A DNA stretch of 64,000 nucleotides from Mesocentrotus franciscanus (lineage: Eukaryota; Echinodermata; Echinoidea; Camarodonta; Strongylocentrotidae), in contig CP137686.1 of assembly GCA_037976565.1 (NCBI GenBank), forward strand, positions 124,001 to 188,000. The letters are read 5' to 3'. Each line of letters starts with the position of its first letter. Positions within the stretch are counted from its first letter, which is position 1. A program made the translations under genes and the position numbers. The notes below the pieces were generated by a model. The model was not told where the DNA came from and did no database searches. It worked only from the letters and a program-made list of their open reading frames with translations. Below, one piece after another: positions 63,091 to 64,000 of this stretch.

Positions 63091-64000
63091 GGTTTGGTTT
63101 GGTTTGGTTTTATTTTCCGTATAAAAATTCAAATACATACATGAATACAATTTGCAAATATAATACAAATCAAGAATTAGAAAACGACTGGAATGCTCTA
63201 TTCGGAGCCATTATTAAAATGGCTCTGTTCTTCCTAGAGGTCCAGAAATAGATAATTAAACATAAAAATAAAACACAAAATATTACGAAAATATTACATT
63301 ACATACGCACTATCCAAAACCCCCTCCCAAACCCTCTATATCACATTATGAATACGACTGTTACCATCCCCTCCTCCTCCCCGTTCACACCAAAAGTTTA
63401 TACATCAAAATCTAGTATCCATTCATTTAGGCCATGCCGAAATAGATTGAGTGTGTTCTGTCTACGTAAGTTAATCGGTAATTCATTATACAATTTAGAT
63501 CCGCGATAAAAGAATGTTCGTCTACAATAATTAGTTTTAGGTTTGGGAAAGACTAAGTTATCGACATTTCTTAGGGCATAATTGGTTTCTTTGTAAAAAG
63601 AGATTATCCTGCATATAATCTGGAGTTAAATTGTGGAAAATCTTATACAGCATTATGTACATGTGCTTTTTACGTCTGGTTTTTAGGGATTCCCATTTTA
63701 AGAGATCGCGAATCTGATATGTTGAAGTATGATTATGAGGGTTTATCTTAAGGATGATCCTACCAGCCCTATTTTGAAGTTTTTGAAGTTGGTCCAAATA
63801 GTTTTTTTGGGGAGGATTGTCATATAATGTCAGCATAATCAAAATGAGGAATGACTATTGATTGATAAATTAGATTGAGAAAAGATTCATTTAAAATGTG
63901 TCTCAGCCTTCCCAAAAAGCTAACCATCTTTCCTACTTTCTTAATTACTTCACATAAATGTAAGTCCCATTTTAATTCAGAGTCTATATTCATTCCTAAG
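63089..64000 (-). pseudogene. LINE RT C-terminal half with AACCA tail, runs off the window
   Basis: From the window edge: LGMNIDSELKWDLHLCEVIK, VSFLGRLRHILNESFLNLIY and VIPHFDYADII then a stop. Next LQKLQNRAGRIILKINPHNH, LLKWESLKTRRKKHMYIMLY (63842-63558). A frameshift follows, then NVDNLVFPKPKTNYCRRTFF and GSKLYNELPINLRRQNTLNL. The 3' UTR ends in AAACCAAACCAAACC (about 63089-63106). CR1/L2 type. It appears inserted into the LINE at 62685-63090. Confidence 0.8.

Overview
The window reads as metazoan nuclear DNA, most likely from an echinoid (sea urchin or sand dollar). It starts with a tandem cluster of replication-dependent histone genes. All genes lie on the minus strand in the order H4-H2B-H3-H2A-H1, which is the arrangement of the sea urchin 'early' histone repeat. 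Each gene carries the 3' stem-loop and usually the purine-rich downstream element. The promoters hold the expected TATA, GATCC, CCAAT, octamer (H2B) and AAACACA (H1) elements. The species cannot be named from the sequence alone.

Layout. 1-24618: two histone units plus the start of a third. The complete, uninterrupted unit has a period of 6721 bp (H2B stem-loop to H2B stem-loop, 17420 to 24141). The first unit is split between H3 and H2A by a 10.7-kb transposon-like element (5177-15877). That element has terminal inverted repeats, a TTA target duplication and an intact empty site in the next unit. Inside it sits a second element flanked by TTAA (10957-14852), arrays of internal repeat modules and a 65-bp-arm palindrome. 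H2B and H4 are intact in both units. H1, H2A and H3 contain one-base homopolymer frameshifts that look like consensus errors. Quality drops sharply toward a 500-N gap at 24619-25118. 25119-28118: a nearly pure TGGCC pentamer satellite that decays into CCTAA-type repeats. 28127-42500: a retroelement-rich tract holding LINE fragments, a remnant of the same large element family, a DR1-containing tandem repeat, a TIR element inside a LINE ORF, a LINE 5' end with a 2A-like motif and a tRNA-derived SINE.

42931-58422 (minus): a reconstructed ten-exon gene for a secreted protein of about 507 residues. It has a signal peptide, a short cysteine-containing N-terminal region, eight EGF domains and a C-terminal C-type lectin-like domain. 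All splice phases agree (phase 1). Six of the EGF exons and their introns are recent duplicates. The introns are loaded with LINEs, a mariner-like MITE and a GC-rich TIR element.

58430-64000: the gene's upstream region, a SINE-like remnant, a LINE inserted between inverted repeats, and two further LINE 3' ends. Apart from the histones and the EGF/lectin gene, every recognisable coding sequence is a degenerate non-LTR retrotransposon. No CRISPR array, canonical tRNA gene or rRNA was seen.
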